This document shows positions 15,364-22,961 of a stretch of DNA of 64,000 nt, one piece after another. Each line of letters starts with the position of its first letter. Position 1 is the first letter of the stretch. The position numbers and the translations under genes were made by a program. The stretch comes from Anaerovirgula multivorans (lineage in GTDB: Bacteria > Bacillota > Clostridia > Peptostreptococcales > Natronincolaceae): contig NZ_FZOJ01000024.1 of the NCBI RefSeq assembly GCF_900188145.1, forward strand, positions 1 through 64,000, written 5' to 3'. The notes beneath the pieces were generated by a model. That model made no database searches and was not told where the DNA came from. It saw nothing but the letters and a program-made list of their open reading frames with translations.

Positions 15364-15543
15364 ACCTGTGGTCGTGTTGTCCTTCAAACGTTGTTTGACC
15401 TCTCATATAATGGACTGGAGATTTACTTGGAACGCCTTAGCTGTTATCTTATCAACACCAGCTGAAGCTTTCTTATTTATTTTCTTCCAGAACTTCATCA
15501 GTGCATCTTCATTTTGATAAGTAGTGTTATATAGGCATTTCAT
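15364..15543 (-). pseudogene. group II intron reverse transcriptase N-terminal scrap
   Basis: The minus-strand frame reads ..DALMKFWKKINKKASAGVDK, then ITAKAFQVNLQSII, a TGA, and EVKQRLKDN. This is the N-terminal RT-0/RT-1 region of group II intron maturase-reverse transcriptases (the KA.GVD..T motif). The in-frame stop and loss of everything downstream show decay. The ATG overlaps the stop of the preceding frame (TAATG), probably by chance. I did not find intron RNA domain V nearby. Confidence 0.65.
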
Positions 15544-16271
15544 TACTTATTATAGTAAACAATTCCCCAAAATTTAAAAGTTTTTTCCTTTGATTCACAC
15601 CATTCCGGAAATGATAATTCACGTTGTTTCTTTTTGTATTCTTTCCATGAATCAATAAGCTTTTTATAATAATTATACCCTTCAAACATATTATCTTTTA
15701 ATTGTCCTGGTTTAAGTTTATCAATAAGTTTAGACACTCTTTCTAAACAATTTCTAGCATCATCGATCTCACCTATAAACCTAGTTTCACATAAATGATG
15801 TGTTTGAAAATCAATATAATTTAATTCAGCTTTCGCTAACTCAACAATTGAAATCTCATCTGTTGGATTAATTTCAAGTGCTTTTTCATAACTAATCAAA
15901 TCTCTGCACATATAACCAAGCCACCGATAAGGAACTACGTCAGTAACTTTAGTTTCAGCCCAATCCTTTAGTACTTTTATTAGAAACTGATGAAGTGGAT
16001 GAGCTAAAAGTTGGTGTATATCTGTATTATAATAACTAAGAGAAACAAGTTCCCTAGCAATTTCCCTCTGTTCATCTATACTTTTGTTTTTTGTTAATAA
16101 TATAAATTCTTCAATAGCTTTTAAAGCTTGCTTTTTTATTCCCTTCTCTTTTAAAAGACAATATTTTGCGAAGGATTCATACCCACTTATATTACTATAT
16201 TTTTCTCCAATATCTTTTAATCCTTGAAAATTATCTTTATTCCAATAATACAAAGATTCCACTCCAATCAA
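15543..16271 (-). CDS. hypothetical helical-repeat protein
   Basis: Up to 242 residues from a TTG at 16271 that follows a TAA directly and has no clear ribosome site, so the true N-terminus may be lost. The sequence is helical and TPR-like (KALEINPTDEISIVELAKAE near 134-153), with aromatic-rich C-terminal motifs (LSFPEWCESKEKTFKFWGI). I do not recognise the family. It sits in a decayed stretch directly after a broken gene. Small solitary proteins of this look are often cargo or immunity-type genes, but nothing here proves it. Confidence 0.5.
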   Translation of the reverse strand: MIGVESLYYWNKDNFQGLKDIGEKYSNISGYESFAKYCLLKEKGIKKQALKAIEEFILLTKNKSIDEQREIARELVSLSYYNTDIHQLLAHPLHQFLIKVLKDWAETKVTDVVPYRWLGYMCRDLISYEKALEINPTDEISIVELAKAELNYIDFQTHHLCETRFIGEIDDARNCLERVSKLIDKLKPGQLKDNMFEGYNYYKKLIDSWKEYKKKQRELSFPEWCESKEKTFKFWGIVYYNK

Positions 16272-16610
16272 TTAAAAATTTCTCACAAAGCCTTTCCCTA
16301 GCAATCCGTCGTATTGTATATAAGTCCTCGCATTTGGTCGAGTAAGCATAGACCTTTCCTAAACCCTGAGTCCTAGGATTGAGTCCACACTCCTTACAGA
16401 TCCATACAGGTGGAATTAACGCATAAGGCTCTTCATATCATCTTACCAAAAAAATTCCTAGTTCACTATCCTTTTTATCAAAAAATTTATCTGATTCTAT
16501 AGGATGTTCAAACGGCTCATACTCTTTTAGATTAACTCTATAAAAAATATCTGCAAACCCCCATTCACCGCCCCATGGTTTTCATCCTTTGACATTTCAA
16601 TCCAAATCAT
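16272..16610 (-). pseudogene. broken gene with WIEMSKDE and CxxC motifs
   Basis: It starts at an ATG (16610) with AAAGGGGTG upstream and reads IWIEMSKDENHG. It then continues one frame over (EWGFADIFYRVNLKEYEPF..) after a run of G at about 16571-16574, meets a TGA near 16438, and resumes as EEPYALIPPVWICKECGLN through RRIARERLCEKF. At least two lesions are needed to link the pieces. The C-x2-C pair suggests a zinc site. I recognise the style of the N-terminus from bacterial nuclease-like or hypothetical proteins but cannot name it. Confidence 0.45.
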
Positions 16611-16635
16611 TATTCTACACCCCTTTAATTCAAAT

Positions 16636-16835
16636 TTGCCTAACGGCACCGTTTGCCCGACGGCCCCTGAGCTGGACCCGCAAAGCCTTTCTTCTTGGCA
16701 GTTCTTGCGCCCGGTAAAAGGGTGTGCCGCACACGCTCCAGAGACTTTTCCCTCCGCGGCTTTATGGGCAAACATTATTATAAGATTTAGAGCGCCCCAT
16801 TATTCAGAGGGCGGCAGGACGCCGCCCCCTCAATT
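16636..16835. other. GC-rich foreign patch with hairpin
   Basis: About 200 bases of clearly higher GC than any neighbour (runs such as GGCCCCTGAGC, CCGCGGC, GGGCGGC). A strong hairpin at about 16808-16832 has arms GGGCGGC/GCCGCCC. Open frames exist on both strands but look like artefacts of GC content. It ends just upstream of the broken gene that starts at 16610. It is probably a remnant of a transferred element. Confidence 0.5.
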
Positions 16836-17038
16836 AGCCTTCTCTTCTGAAAGTAAATATCAATTTATTTTTTGCCAAAAGCGATTGGACATTTTATGCG
16901 ACATGATTAATAATAAATAGGCGAATGAACTTTTAGTCATCCACCACCATTTTTATATTTTTAGATATCTCCAGTAGGGGATCAATTGCTCTTAAAGATT
17001 ATCACCCACTGAAATACCTGCTTTGTTTCTATGAGGAT

Positions 17039-18064
17039 TTAATCAATGCTCTGATTATATTGACTAATAAGCATATCTGAACGAGCATTGAAACGACTAA
17101 TTGGATTGTTTACTCCACCAGTAGTTACTTTCCCCGTAAGCTCATTATCAATCTCGGTTGTCCCTGCTTTAATCATATTCAGTGCATCCGTTGCCGATGT
17201 TTGCATCATTTCAGCAGTAGTGGCAAATTGATTAAGGAATGCTATGTTTATTTGTCCATAATCCTCTTGCTTCAATCGTGCTTCATCTTTATAAATTAAC
17301 TTGAAGGCTTCGACATCATCATTAAAGGCATCAAACAATTCCTTATATTGGACTAAATCAGCCTCCAGGAAGGTTTTTCCTTCTCTTTCCAGGTTTTCAA
17401 ACATATTGCTTATTTTCTTTGCATTCAGCAACAAACTAAGTGCATAGTAGTGAATGTCGTACCCATTAGCTTTCAGATAAGGCAATTCTGCTGCTTCATT
17501 TTCTAACATCTTAGAAGAAAATGCCATTAGAAAATTATTTGCAACGTCTATCAGTTCACTATAATCTGTAATCATTTTTTTATGAAACTGTCGTCCTTTT
17601 TCAAAATTGTCCTTTTCATATTCTTTGTTTTTATAGTATTCATTTACATCTCTAAAATAAAACGTCAAAAATGCCTCGAATTTGTCACACAAAATCGGCA
17701 TTATATCGTCAGCTTCTCCATAATCGGGTTTAGCCTTTAAATATTGGAGAGGTTTTTCTGTATGAAAGCCATGATGAATTCCATAAATAGTCTGACCCTC
17801 AACAGGATCAAGTGTAAAACCTTTAAAATCGGCTTTTATAGTTAACTCCTCTTCTATACCAAATGTACTGAAATATGTTTCCACGACGGCGTCAAACCAC
17901 CCATTTTGAAAATTTAGAAATTCAATATAAGAATTATACTTCTCAATATCCGCTTCTTTTTCAATCATAGTATTGCTGTCTAATTGCGTGAAAATGGTGG
18001 AGCAAGAGGCTAAAATCATACTGACACAGATACAAATACAAATTAAAACAACTCCTTTTTTCAT
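17039..18064 (-). CDS. DUF3829 lipoprotein
   Basis: 341 residues with a lipoprotein signal (hydrophobic 4-18, lipobox LASC, Cys 21). The mature part is helical, with the YNSYIEFLNFQNGWFDAV, FNARSDMLISQYNQ and SRFN segments characteristic of the DUF3829 (YiiG-like) family. Its function is unknown; it is membrane-tethered outside the cell. It is a single gene; the 3' flank (16836-17038) has no recognisable gene. Confidence 0.75.
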   Translation of the reverse strand: MKKGVVLICICICVSMILASCSTIFTQLDSNTMIEKEADIEKYNSYIEFLNFQNGWFDAVVETYFSTFGIEEELTIKADFKGFTLDPVEGQTIYGIHHGFHTEKPLQYLKAKPDYGEADDIMPILCDKFEAFLTFYFRDVNEYYKNKEYEKDNFEKGRQFHKKMITDYSELIDVANNFLMAFSSKMLENEAAELPYLKANGYDIHYYALSLLLNAKKISNMFENLEREGKTFLEADLVQYKELFDAFNDDVEAFKLIYKDEARLKQEDYGQINIAFLNQFATTAEMMQTSATDALNMIKAGTTEIDNELTGKVTTGGVNNPISRFNARSDMLISQYNQSID

Positions 18065-18125
18065 GAGAAACTCCTTTCAATGCCTTTCTAGTCAAGCATA
18101 TAAAATTTTTATATTTTACCTGTAA

Positions 18126-18249
18126 TTACTTTTGTTCTTCAATGCCTAAATATTGTTTTAAAGCATCTTGGAATATCTGGGAACTCTACAGAAATTCCAT
18201 CATTATCATATGTAAAAATAGCTGGGTAAATATAACGATCTTTTTTCAT
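18126..18249 (-). pseudogene. hicB: hicB antitoxin with internal deletion
   Basis: It starts at an ATG (18249) with AAGGAG and reads the typical HicB N-terminus: YIYPAIFTYDNDGISVEFPD. The frame then changes and stops (TGA at 18141-18139). In the next frame the same DNA reads DALKQYLGIEEQK before TAA (18128-18126), which is the usual HicB C-terminal DNA-binding end. About 80 residues between these parts are gone. HicB normally masks HicA and represses the operon; this copy should do neither. Confidence 0.75.
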
Positions 18250-18303
18250 AAAATTATTCTCCTTTCCAATTAACCATCTATACATTTAGGGAGGCACAGG
18301 AAT

Positions 18304-18477
18304 TTATTTAATTTGAATTCCTGCTTGTTTGAATATGCTTTTTACAGTTTTAACTGGTATATTTTTCTTTGGGTGTGGAACTGTTACGGTTCCTTTGTTA
18401 CTAGTATGTTTAAATCGATGGTGATCACCCTTTACTCTTGCTATGTACTCTGCTTTTTCTTTTGTTTTCGGAGCCAA
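18304..18477 (-). CDS. hicA: HicA-type mRNA interferase toxin
   Basis: 57 residues from a TTG start with GGAGGTG nine bases upstream; a stop codon directly before the TTG rules out a longer frame. It shows the HicA core RVKGDHHRFKHTSNKGTVTV then PHPKKNIPVKTVKSI; the second His of the double-stranded RNA-binding fold's catalytic motif (G-x-HH) is present. HicA cleaves mRNA in translation-linked fashion. The N-terminal 20 residues (APKTKEKAEYIA) fit the family poorly, so activity may be reduced. The partner hicB, 54 bases downstream, is broken. Confidence 0.75.
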   Translation of the reverse strand: MAPKTKEKAEYIARVKGDHHRFKHTSNKGTVTVPHPKKNIPVKTVKSIFKQAGIQIK

Positions 18478-18593
18478 TTACATTCACCTCCCTCCTTGGA
18501 AGGATGAATTTATGATAACATTTAATATGACAAAATAGGAAATACTAATGTTATCCTCAACAGTATTTTATAAGTCAATCTAAAAAGATGTTA

Positions 18594-18686
18594 TCAACTA
18601 TCTATTTCTATTTTTCTTAATGACAGCAAAATATAAAGGCAAGCGCTTGTAAAAGCTGCAAACACTGCAATATACTTACTATTCAT
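18594..18686 (-). CDS. possible small membrane peptide
   Basis: 30 codons with a good GAGGTG site seven bases before the ATG. It encodes one hydrophobic helix (YIAVFAAFTSACLYILLSL) and a short charged tail (RKIEIDS). No family is recognised. It lies between the GNAT gene and hicA on the same strand. Confidence 0.35.
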   Translation of the reverse strand: MNSKYIAVFAAFTSACLYILLSLRKIEIDS

Positions 18687-18715
18687 ATAATTTCACCTCA
18701 GTTAATTTCATTGAG

Positions 18716-19207
18716 TTACTCCATGCAATCTATCTGCTTCATAAAAAACATTATTTCTTCTTCATTGAATCCTAACTTTCTATATAAATTGTGTGCCCTC
18801 TCATTGTTTAATTCTGCATGTAATTGCACCCTTCTATATCCCTTTTTTTCAGCAAAGCCAATTAAGTACTCCATCATTTTTTCTCCATAGCCACTTCTTC
18901 TATAAGATGAAGTTATATATAAATCATCAATCGTCAAGGTTTTACCCCCAGACCATATACTATAAACCGTCCATGTATTTGCATATCCCACTACTTTACT
19001 ATCAACTTCGCCAACAAAAATCTGTATATGTTCAGACATGCTCAATGCTTCTCTAAAAATACCCTTCATTTCCTCTTCAGTTGGCATTTTCAAAGATGTC
19101 CAGTAAGGATTCTCAGCCATTACCTCTTGCATAAAAGCTATATTAAGCTCAATAAATGCTTTTTCATCCTTTGCATCACATTTCCTGATAAAAAAATTAT
19201 CTAACAT
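18716..19207 (-). CDS. GNAT-family N-acetyltransferase
   Basis: The chosen ATG is at 19207 with GGGGAG upstream (163 residues); a start ten codons earlier lacks a ribosome site. The acetyl-CoA loop RRSGYGEKMMEYL near 108-120 and the final RVQLHAELNNERAHNLYRKL (motif B) are clear. The enzyme transfers acetyl from acetyl-CoA to an amine; the substrate is not predictable. It is a single gene, with the small peptide frame downstream. Confidence 0.85.
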   Translation of the reverse strand: MLDNFFIRKCDAKDEKAFIELNIAFMQEVMAENPYWTSLKMPTEEEMKGIFREALSMSEHIQIFVGEVDSKVVGYANTWTVYSIWSGGKTLTIDDLYITSSYRRSGYGEKMMEYLIGFAEKKGYRRVQLHAELNNERAHNLYRKLGFNEEEIMFFMKQIDCME

Positions 19208-19263
19208 AATTCTACTCTCCCCTTTACACCCCATCAAAAACGATGATTAATTTTTACTACAAC

Positions 19264-19809
19264 CTATTTTAAAAAATTTTGCACTACAACGATAACGACT
19301 ATTCCGAATAACACATGGCCAATTCCTATAAAAGGGAATAGGCGCTTATCAATTTCCTTGATTTTATTTATTAATCCTTGTTTTATCTCCTCATAAAAGG
19401 GTAAATTTTTTATATGCTTCAGATCGATTTCTACTGTATTTAAGGATTGGTTATAGGATATAGATTTGTTATCATTATCCTCTAGGACGAAAGAGTCGTC
19501 TATTTTTTTATAGGCTATATTTTTTTCTTTAAGAATACTAGTTAAAGCAGCTGACACCATTTCTTTATTCACATTATATAAAGTATATTTACCTCTAAAT
19601 GTGACCCAGAAGAATATTATCATACCTATACTGATAATATAGTGATAATAAGACATAGAATCTATCGCTCTAAATCTTATACCACTAATCCATATGAGGG
19701 TGATCAATGATGCATCATACATTTTGCTCACCATGAATTTTTTTCTGGTTAACAGAATGAGCCCAATTAAAATAAAAATAGCTCCTACTAACATATAACT
19801 AAAAAGCAT
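19264..19809 (-). CDS. hypothetical membrane protein
   Basis: 181 residues from the ATG at 19809 with GGGAGG upstream. Two to three N-terminal membrane helices (MLVGAIFILIGLILL, a second around LITLIWISGI, and IISIGMIIFFWVTF) precede a cytoplasmic-type domain of about 90 residues. A last helix (GHVLFGIVVIVVVQNFL) ends the protein. I do not recognise the family. It may pair with the GNAT gene that follows 56 bases later. Confidence 0.6.
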   Translation of the reverse strand: MLFSYMLVGAIFILIGLILLTRKKFMVSKMYDASLITLIWISGIRFRAIDSMSYYHYIISIGMIIFFWVTFRGKYTLYNVNKEMVSAALTSILKEKNIAYKKIDDSFVLEDNDNKSISYNQSLNTVEIDLKHIKNLPFYEEIKQGLINKIKEIDKRLFPFIGIGHVLFGIVVIVVVQNFLK

Positions 19810-19857
19810 TTTTATCCTCCCTTGTTCTTCAAATTTATACAGATATTGCAAATGCAA

Positions 19858-20335
19858 TGATATGAACCCCTATTGTCTCTCTCCATTTTCCAACACCTCC
19901 TAATTATCCTATTTAATGTCTCCAATTTCATTTATCTGCATTGCAGACGGATGGACAGGCCGTATTGTTAGAGCCATATTGCTAACTGAAGTTAGATGAA
20001 GAAAATCTTACTCAACCATACTTTGGTGGCAACATTTGACTAAAATAACTAATTCTTATATTAATTAGCACTAGTGTTCATTTACCTTAATTATATTCTT
20101 AAAACTATAAAAGTGTAAAATTATTTTACAATTATCTTTTCTAAAGATGTGCAAACCGGTATATGATTGGCTGCAACCATGGTATAATAAAAATGTCTTA
20201 ATCTAAAAATTTAATTGATTAACTTTTTTTAAACCTAATAACGCAAATTATAACTATCTATCATTACACAATGTTCATAATGTCCTATTGGATATAAAGA
20301 ATATCAAATATATATAAGGGAGTTTAACAGAAAAA
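19858..20335. other. gene-free stretch upstream of trmB
   Basis: I see no supportable gene. An extended -10 (TGGTATAAT, about 20179-20187) lacks a good -35. An AAGGGAG ribosome site precedes the trmB ATG. Confidence 0.4.
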
Positions 20336-20977
20336 ATGAGAAGAAGAAAAAAACCTGGATCAAAGGAAAAATTACTGAGTCATCAACTTTATTTATGTGA
20401 AGAACCAGAAAAATATAAAGGTCATTGGAATAATTGCTTTGATGAAAAAAAACCAATTCATGTAGAACTGGGGATAGGCAGAGGACAATTTATTACCACG
20501 CTAGCGGAGTTAAATCCAGATATTCATTACATAGGCATTGAGATTAAAGAAGAAATACTGCTAAAAGCTGTTGAGAAAGCAGAAACAAAAAAATTGAAAA
20601 ACATCAAATTTCTTTGGTATGATGTAAATAAAATCAATGATATTTTTAATCAAGGTGAATTAAGTAGAATCTATATTAATTTTTGTGATCCTTGGCCTAA
20701 GAAACGGTGGGAAAAACGCAGACTTACCCATAGAAGCTTTTTAGAGAAATATAAATACATTTTGACGGAAAATGGAGAGATCCATTTTAAAACAGACAAC
20801 GAAAAGCTCTTTGAGTTTTCTTTAAATGAGTTTTCTTACGCAGGCCTCCGTCTAAACAACATTACCTTTGACCTACATCATGGTGAAACAAAGGACCCTG
20901 TTACTACAGAGTACGAAGATAAATTTTCTGCTATGGGGATGAAAATCTATCGATGTGAGGGATTCAAAGAAAATTGA
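20336..20977 (+). CDS. trmB: tRNA (guanine-N7)-methyltransferase
   Basis: 213 residues, the normal length. The SAM-binding motif is VELGIGRGQFITTLAE (about 42-57). INFCDPWPKKRWEKRRLTH near 120-138 is the family hallmark. It methylates G46 in the variable loop of many tRNAs using S-adenosylmethionine. It is a cytoplasmic, single plus-strand gene. Confidence 0.95.
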   Translation: MRRRKKPGSKEKLLSHQLYLCEEPEKYKGHWNNCFDEKKPIHVELGIGRGQFITTLAELNPDIHYIGIEIKEEILLKAVEKAETKKLKNIKFLWYDVNKINDIFNQGELSRIYINFCDPWPKKRWEKRRLTHRSFLEKYKYILTENGEIHFKTDNEKLFEFSLNEFSYAGLRLNNITFDLHHGETKDPVTTEYEDKFSAMGMKIYRCEGFKEN

Positions 20978-20997
20978 CAATTTTAGATAGCTAAAGA

Positions 20998-21017
20998 GGT
21001 GGACAGAGTCGTCCACC
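20998..21017. repeat. 7-bp hairpin after trmB
   Basis: GGTGGAC, a 6-base loop, and GTCCACC. There is no T-tract, so its use as a terminator is doubtful. Confidence 0.45.
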
Positions 21018-21124
21018 CTACGCAGAAAAATAGATTCTACTTTACAAGCATATATATAGCCGTAGATTACCAACTACTTCTATAACATAGTAGAAAATCT
21101 TTGCAAAGGGGATGAACTCAAAAT

Positions 21125-21826
21125 ATGAGTCGAGTAGGACAAAGAATTAAAGAAGAGAGAACAAAGAAAGGAATGACTCCAAAGCAGCTTGGGAAAAAAT
21201 GTGGTGTAGCAGAATCCTTTATTATGGATATTGAAAGTGGTAGAAAAATATTAAACGAAAAGCTTTTGGCTCAAATTTCTAAGGTATTAGGTGTAAACTT
21301 AGAAGAAACGATGATTCTAGAAGCATCTGCTGAAGAAAAAAAAGTACAGGAATCATTTGAAGAAAAGCCACAAAAGTTTATGGAAACATCCTCTGTCAAG
21401 AGAAGGGAGGTAGAACCCTTAGCTCAATGGGAAGAAGCATTGTCCAATATCATCAAACAGGTCCCTATCTATGATATGGAAATGAACAATATCAAGGGTT
21501 ATAAAAGCTTTCCGATTATTGACAAAAAGGTGGAGGGCTTTAATCCAGATAAGTTGGTTTATATCCATCTATCGGATGACAGCCTCTATCAATATAGAAT
21601 GAAAAAGGGAGATCGCTGCCTTATCTATTTGAACCACGAACCTATTAATGGTACTTTTCAGCTGGTGGAATATGATAATAAGAAATATTTAAGAAAGGTA
21701 AAAAAAATAGAAGGCAATAAGATTCAATTGATTGAAGGAACCCAAGATGGTAAAGCGATTATTAAAGACTTGAAGGGAATCAAAATATTAGGAAAGCTAA
21801 TTCGAGTAGAAATAGATTTTATATAG
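21125..21826 (+). CDS. XRE regulator with S24-like C-terminal domain
   Basis: 233 residues. The N-terminal Cro/CI-type helix-turn-helix is at about 5-60 (IKEERTKKGMTPKQLGKKCG then SFIMDIESGRKI). A charged linker follows. The C-terminus (about 125-233) resembles the LexA/CI peptidase fold: SDDSLYQYRMKKGDRCLIYL sits where GDSM..GD is expected. The Lys of the catalytic dyad appears to be Arg (YLRKV), so self-cleavage is doubtful. It is probably a stand-alone repressor with a sensing or dimer role. The target is unknown. Confidence 0.7.
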   Translation: MSRVGQRIKEERTKKGMTPKQLGKKCGVAESFIMDIESGRKILNEKLLAQISKVLGVNLEETMILEASAEEKKVQESFEEKPQKFMETSSVKRREVEPLAQWEEALSNIIKQVPIYDMEMNNIKGYKSFPIIDKKVEGFNPDKLVYIHLSDDSLYQYRMKKGDRCLIYLNHEPINGTFQLVEYDNKKYLRKVKKIEGNKIQLIEGTQDGKAIIKDLKGIKILGKLIRVEIDFI

Positions 21827-21925
21827 AAAAATATATGGAAAAACATTCCTTTTTACAATCAGATTGGTATACCTTTGAGCATTTATCTGAAAAGTAAAAA
21901 CATATAGTCCAGTTTTTAACCATAA

Positions 21926-21970
21926 AAACCAGAGGAGAAAATCTTGTATAAAGCTTTTCTCCTCTGGTTT
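21926..21970. terminator. bidirectional terminator
   Basis: A perfect 16-bp stem (AAACCAGAGGAGAAAA and its complement) with a 13-base loop, between convergent genes. Confidence 0.9.
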
Positions 21971-21979
21971 ATTTAATCA

Positions 21980-22639
21980 TTACGATTGTTTATCCAACAA
22001 AAGACCTGAAACATCCGGCAGTGCTATATTTGTGTATTCCTTTGCTATTCCTTCCTTTATAGGGAGTCTAATATTTTTAAAAGCCTTGTACAATTGGATA
22101 ATCATACCCTTCATAGGTTCAAATAGAAATGTAACAGGATCTCTGGAAAGTTCTATCTTTTCTATGAATTTTTCTTTTTCCATAGATATCACATATTCTT
22201 CGTTGACAGTAATACCTATATTATTTAACAATTTTCTAAATATATCTACTATATCCTCTACTTCTTTTCTATGATTCGTATTCAGTATTTTATCTAGGCC
22301 CCTTAATGATCCTATAGCATCATTATATTTTTCAATAAGTTCTTGCATATGCTCCACTAGCTTTTCATCATTACCTTCTAGATTTTTAATGGCTTCCTCT
22401 AGTTTTCTATGATCATGATAAAAACGTTTGTATTCTTTCTTTAATGCTTTCAAATTTTCATAAAAATAGTCGGAAGCAATCAAATAATTGGCAGAACCAT
22501 AAGAAGTTTGGTTTTTCACCTTATCTATTGCCTCAACCTCTTCAATTGTTGCAGCTCTACTAACCGTCTTAACCCTATCTACATAGCTGTTATGTATTCT
22601 ACTACTAGCTACTGATGAGACCCTTGTTCTACCAGTCAT
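21980..22639 (-). CDS. hypothetical coiled-coil protein
   Basis: 219 residues, no signal peptide or membrane helix. The basic Ser/Arg-rich start (TGRTRVSSVASSRIHNS) is followed by long helices with coiled-coil character (NLKALKKEYKRFYHDHRKLE and KLVEHMQELIEKYND). The composition and GGGAGG site support a real gene. No family is recognised. It is a monocistron sharing its terminator with the regulator at 21125. Confidence 0.6.
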   Translation of the reverse strand: MTGRTRVSSVASSRIHNSYVDRVKTVSRAATIEEVEAIDKVKNQTSYGSANYLIASDYFYENLKALKKEYKRFYHDHRKLEEAIKNLEGNDEKLVEHMQELIEKYNDAIGSLRGLDKILNTNHRKEVEDIVDIFRKLLNNIGITVNEEYVISMEKEKFIEKIELSRDPVTFLFEPMKGMIIQLYKAFKNIRLPIKEGIAKEYTNIALPDVSGLLLDKQS

Positions 22640-22748
22640 AATATCTCCCTCCTTTTTTAATATATACCTATTTAAAAGGAGCTGTAAACTTTATTTATCT
22701 TAATTTCCGTTTATTATATAGCTGATATCTTATGATTAAGGAAGATTT

Positions 22749-22947
22749 TTATAGTCCTAAAACTCCTGATATTTCTTTCATGACATTTAAAGAAAGTTCA
22801 GCAAACTCTGAAAATGGAATTTCTAATTTTTCAATTGAAGCCATGGCTTCTCTGTCTGCTCCTGCTGCAAATTTCAATTCCTTCATTCTCTTTGATATTG
22901 ATTTTACTTTTACACTGCTTAACTTTTTATCTGGATACACAAGGGGA
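22749..22947 (-). pseudogene. C-terminal remnant of an HD-superfamily hydrolase
   Basis: The frame IPLVYPDKKLSSVKVKSI, KELKFAAGADREAM and ELSLNVMKEISGVLGL matches the C-terminal part of small HD-domain hydrolases (usual pattern ..PSKK..DV..KSV.KK.K...FAA...R). The HD active site is absent, and a TAA precedes the fragment. It lies 15 bases downstream of blaR1, so DNA was lost or inserted here. Confidence 0.55.
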
Positions 22948-22961
22948 ATTGCTTAAATAAT

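Noticed and set aside
16527-16920. Open frames of 80-95 codons on both strands over the GC-rich patch
   Set aside because: GC-rich DNA suppresses stop codons; the frames overlap each other and show no ribosome sites or recognisable motifs.
16950-17010. A coding scrap (RAIDPLLEISKNIKMVVDD) downstream of the DUF3829 gene
   Set aside because: About 19 codons with no start; it resembles the ends of several enzymes but is too short to call.
19920-20060. A coding scrap (CIADGWTGRIVRAILLTEVR) upstream of trmB
   Set aside because: It is too short, lacks a start, and matched no family I can name.
22732-22956. A plus-strand gene of 74 codons between the coiled-coil gene and blaR1
   Set aside because: The minus strand carries a recognisable HD-hydrolase C-terminus over the same bases; the plus frame has no ribosome site.
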